From assembly GCA_016709845.1 (NCBI GenBank), contig JADJMA010000055.1, positions 1 to 6,813 on the forward strand: 6,813 nucleotides of DNA. The letters are read 5' to 3'. The notes under the pieces were generated by a model. That model was not told the origin of the DNA. It saw only the letters and a list, made by a program, of their open reading frames with translations, and made no database searches. Below are positions 6,091 to 6,813 of the stretch, one piece after another. A program made the translations under genes and the position numbers. Numbering within the stretch: the first letter of the stretch is position 1; every line of letters starts with the position of its first letter. The DNA is from Flammeovirgaceae bacterium. GTDB taxonomy: Bacteria > Bacteroidota > Bacteroidia > Cytophagales > Cyclobacteriaceae.

Positions 6091-6813
6091 TGAGAGTTTT
6101 TGTAAATTAGCTCACCAATTTTCTTGGTGAATTTTTCGGCACCAATTTCATTTAAGTGATCTGCATCTAAGAAATCCACTGCAGTAAAAGAATCATCTGT
6201 GAGGAAGTTTACATAAAAAACATTTCGATAATCATGGTCGATTTGTTTTATTGCCATAAGTGTCCTTTCTAATTGGGCTTTATCCAAATGCTCCACATAT
6301 GAATGATAGGCTGGCGGAGTATAAAGGAAGACTGTAATGTGTCTTTTGTCTGCAAAGTAAATAATAGATCGCAAAATGGTCAGATTATCATTGAAATATT
6401 TGTCATCCGCATAAGTATGTCTCGTTGCCGCGCTTACTCCACTTTCAAGTAAATCAGGTTGACTTCCTGAGTTGAAACTGGCGCCCCATCCTAATCTGGG
6501 AACTAGTAATATTCGGCTTTTTTTCCAAGCACATAATAAGATGTTATCCTCTCTAGAATTAATTTCTAAATTGTTGTTTAATATCTCAAAGTAATCTGTT
6601 AGTTTGTTTGATGAAGTCATGCCATAATAAATATTGTAATTTTTCACTCTCCATGACTCAGCGCTTGTTTCTAGTTGATAAAATAACGAAAAGTAAGAAA
6701 TGGGTAAAACAATATATTTCAAGTGGCCCCAATTTCCGTCGTATTTCTCCAGTATTTTCAAGTCGTAATCTAGTGTTTGAGAAACATATCCAGCATTAAA
6801 GCCGTTCAGGTTT
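6087..6813 (-). CDS. SGNH/GDSL hydrolase-like protein (AlgJ/AlgX/DltD type), C-terminal part
   Basis: The frame is open from the right edge to TGA 6089-6087 (about 241 codons), so the true start and the N-terminal GxS nucleophile block lie outside the window. The TTG at 6761 is an internal codon, since in-frame NLNGFNAGYVSQTLDYD precedes it. Visible segments include KYDGNWGHLKYIVLPISYFS, TRHTYADDKYFNDNLTILRS, DKRHITVFLYTPPAYHSYVE, NVFYVNFLTDDSF and VDFLDADHLNEIGAEKFTKK. The last is the block-V D.DHLN motif that supplies the catalytic Asp-His in SGNH enzymes. Proteins of this shape act as O-acyltransferase partners or esterases in polysaccharide export systems, often with an MBOAT membrane protein. 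The hydrophobic YIVLPISYFSLFY stretch is probably a buried strand rather than a membrane span. It is the only gene with no frame problem, and it looks AT-richer than its neighbours. Substrate and localisation cannot be judged from this part. Confidence 0.7.
   Translation of the reverse strand, partial: NLNGFNAGYVSQTLDYDLKILEKYDGNWGHLKYIVLPISYFSLFYQLETSAESWRVKNYNIYYGMTSSNKLTDYFEILNNNLEINSREDNILLCAWKKSRILLVPRLGWGASFNSGSQPDLLESGVSAATRHTYADDKYFNDNLTILRSIIYFADKRHITVFLYTPPAYHSYVEHLDKAQLERTLMAIKQIDHDYRNVFYVNFLTDDSFTAVDFLDADHLNEIGAEKFTKKIGELIYKNSQ

Noticed and set aside
1..6813. CRISPR arrays, tRNA or rRNA genes, insertion sequences, terminators
   Set aside because: I saw no repeated spacer units, cloverleaf-like blocks, inverted terminal repeats, transposase motifs, or GC hairpins followed by T runs. 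Coding sequence covers nearly every base.

Overview
The window is a single strand of a bacterial surface-polysaccharide (or other glycan) biosynthesis and tailoring locus. Every gene I can support is on the minus strand, so the locus reads from base 6813 down to base 1. Nine genes are packed head to tail with overlaps of 1-4 bases or gaps of 1-12 bases, which is the layout of one operon. Both ends are cut: the first gene lacks its 5' part and the last its 3' part. No promoter, terminator, RNA gene, mobile element or CRISPR array is visible. Base composition is moderate, and the first gene (6087-6813) looks more AT-rich than the rest. The organism cannot be named from the sequence. Operon structure, Shine-Dalgarno sites and protein families indicate a bacterium, and nothing here settles Gram type or phylum.

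Layout in reading order: (1) SGNH/AlgJ-DltD-like protein, C-terminal part (6087-6813); (2) FemAB/GNAT-fold acyltransferase-like protein (5176-6090); (3) acyl/peptidyl carrier protein (4932-5163); (4) short-chain dehydrogenase/reductase (4192-4932); (5) amino-acid-type adenylation enzyme (2626-4188); (6) NeuD/PglD-like left-handed beta-helix acyltransferase (1953-2624); (7) GNAT acetyltransferase of the PF12746 type (1140-1945); (8) five-bladed beta-propeller glycosidase-like protein (221-1140); (9) start of a TylF/macrocin-type O-methyltransferase (1-219).

The adenylation enzyme, free-standing carrier protein, SDR and FemAB-like acyltransferase suggest that a small acid, most likely an amino acid, is activated, held as a carrier thioester, perhaps reduced, and passed to a sugar. 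With the SGNH-like protein, the set resembles a Dlt-type ligase/carrier/SGNH module placed inside a polysaccharide cluster. The MBOAT membrane partner expected in a Dlt system is not in the window. The two further acetyltransferases, the propeller protein and the methyltransferase would modify sugars or the finished chain. This pathway is inference; the families are read from conserved motifs.

The main caveat is reading-frame integrity. Genes 2-8 each contain one to several apparent +1/-1 shifts. Gene 9 has an in-frame stop, and only gene 1 reads cleanly. When frames are rejoined, conserved motifs line up, and start and stop codons fall on neat operon junctions. This points to indel errors in the sequence rather than true gene decay. 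Coordinates below are for whole, frame-corrected genes.
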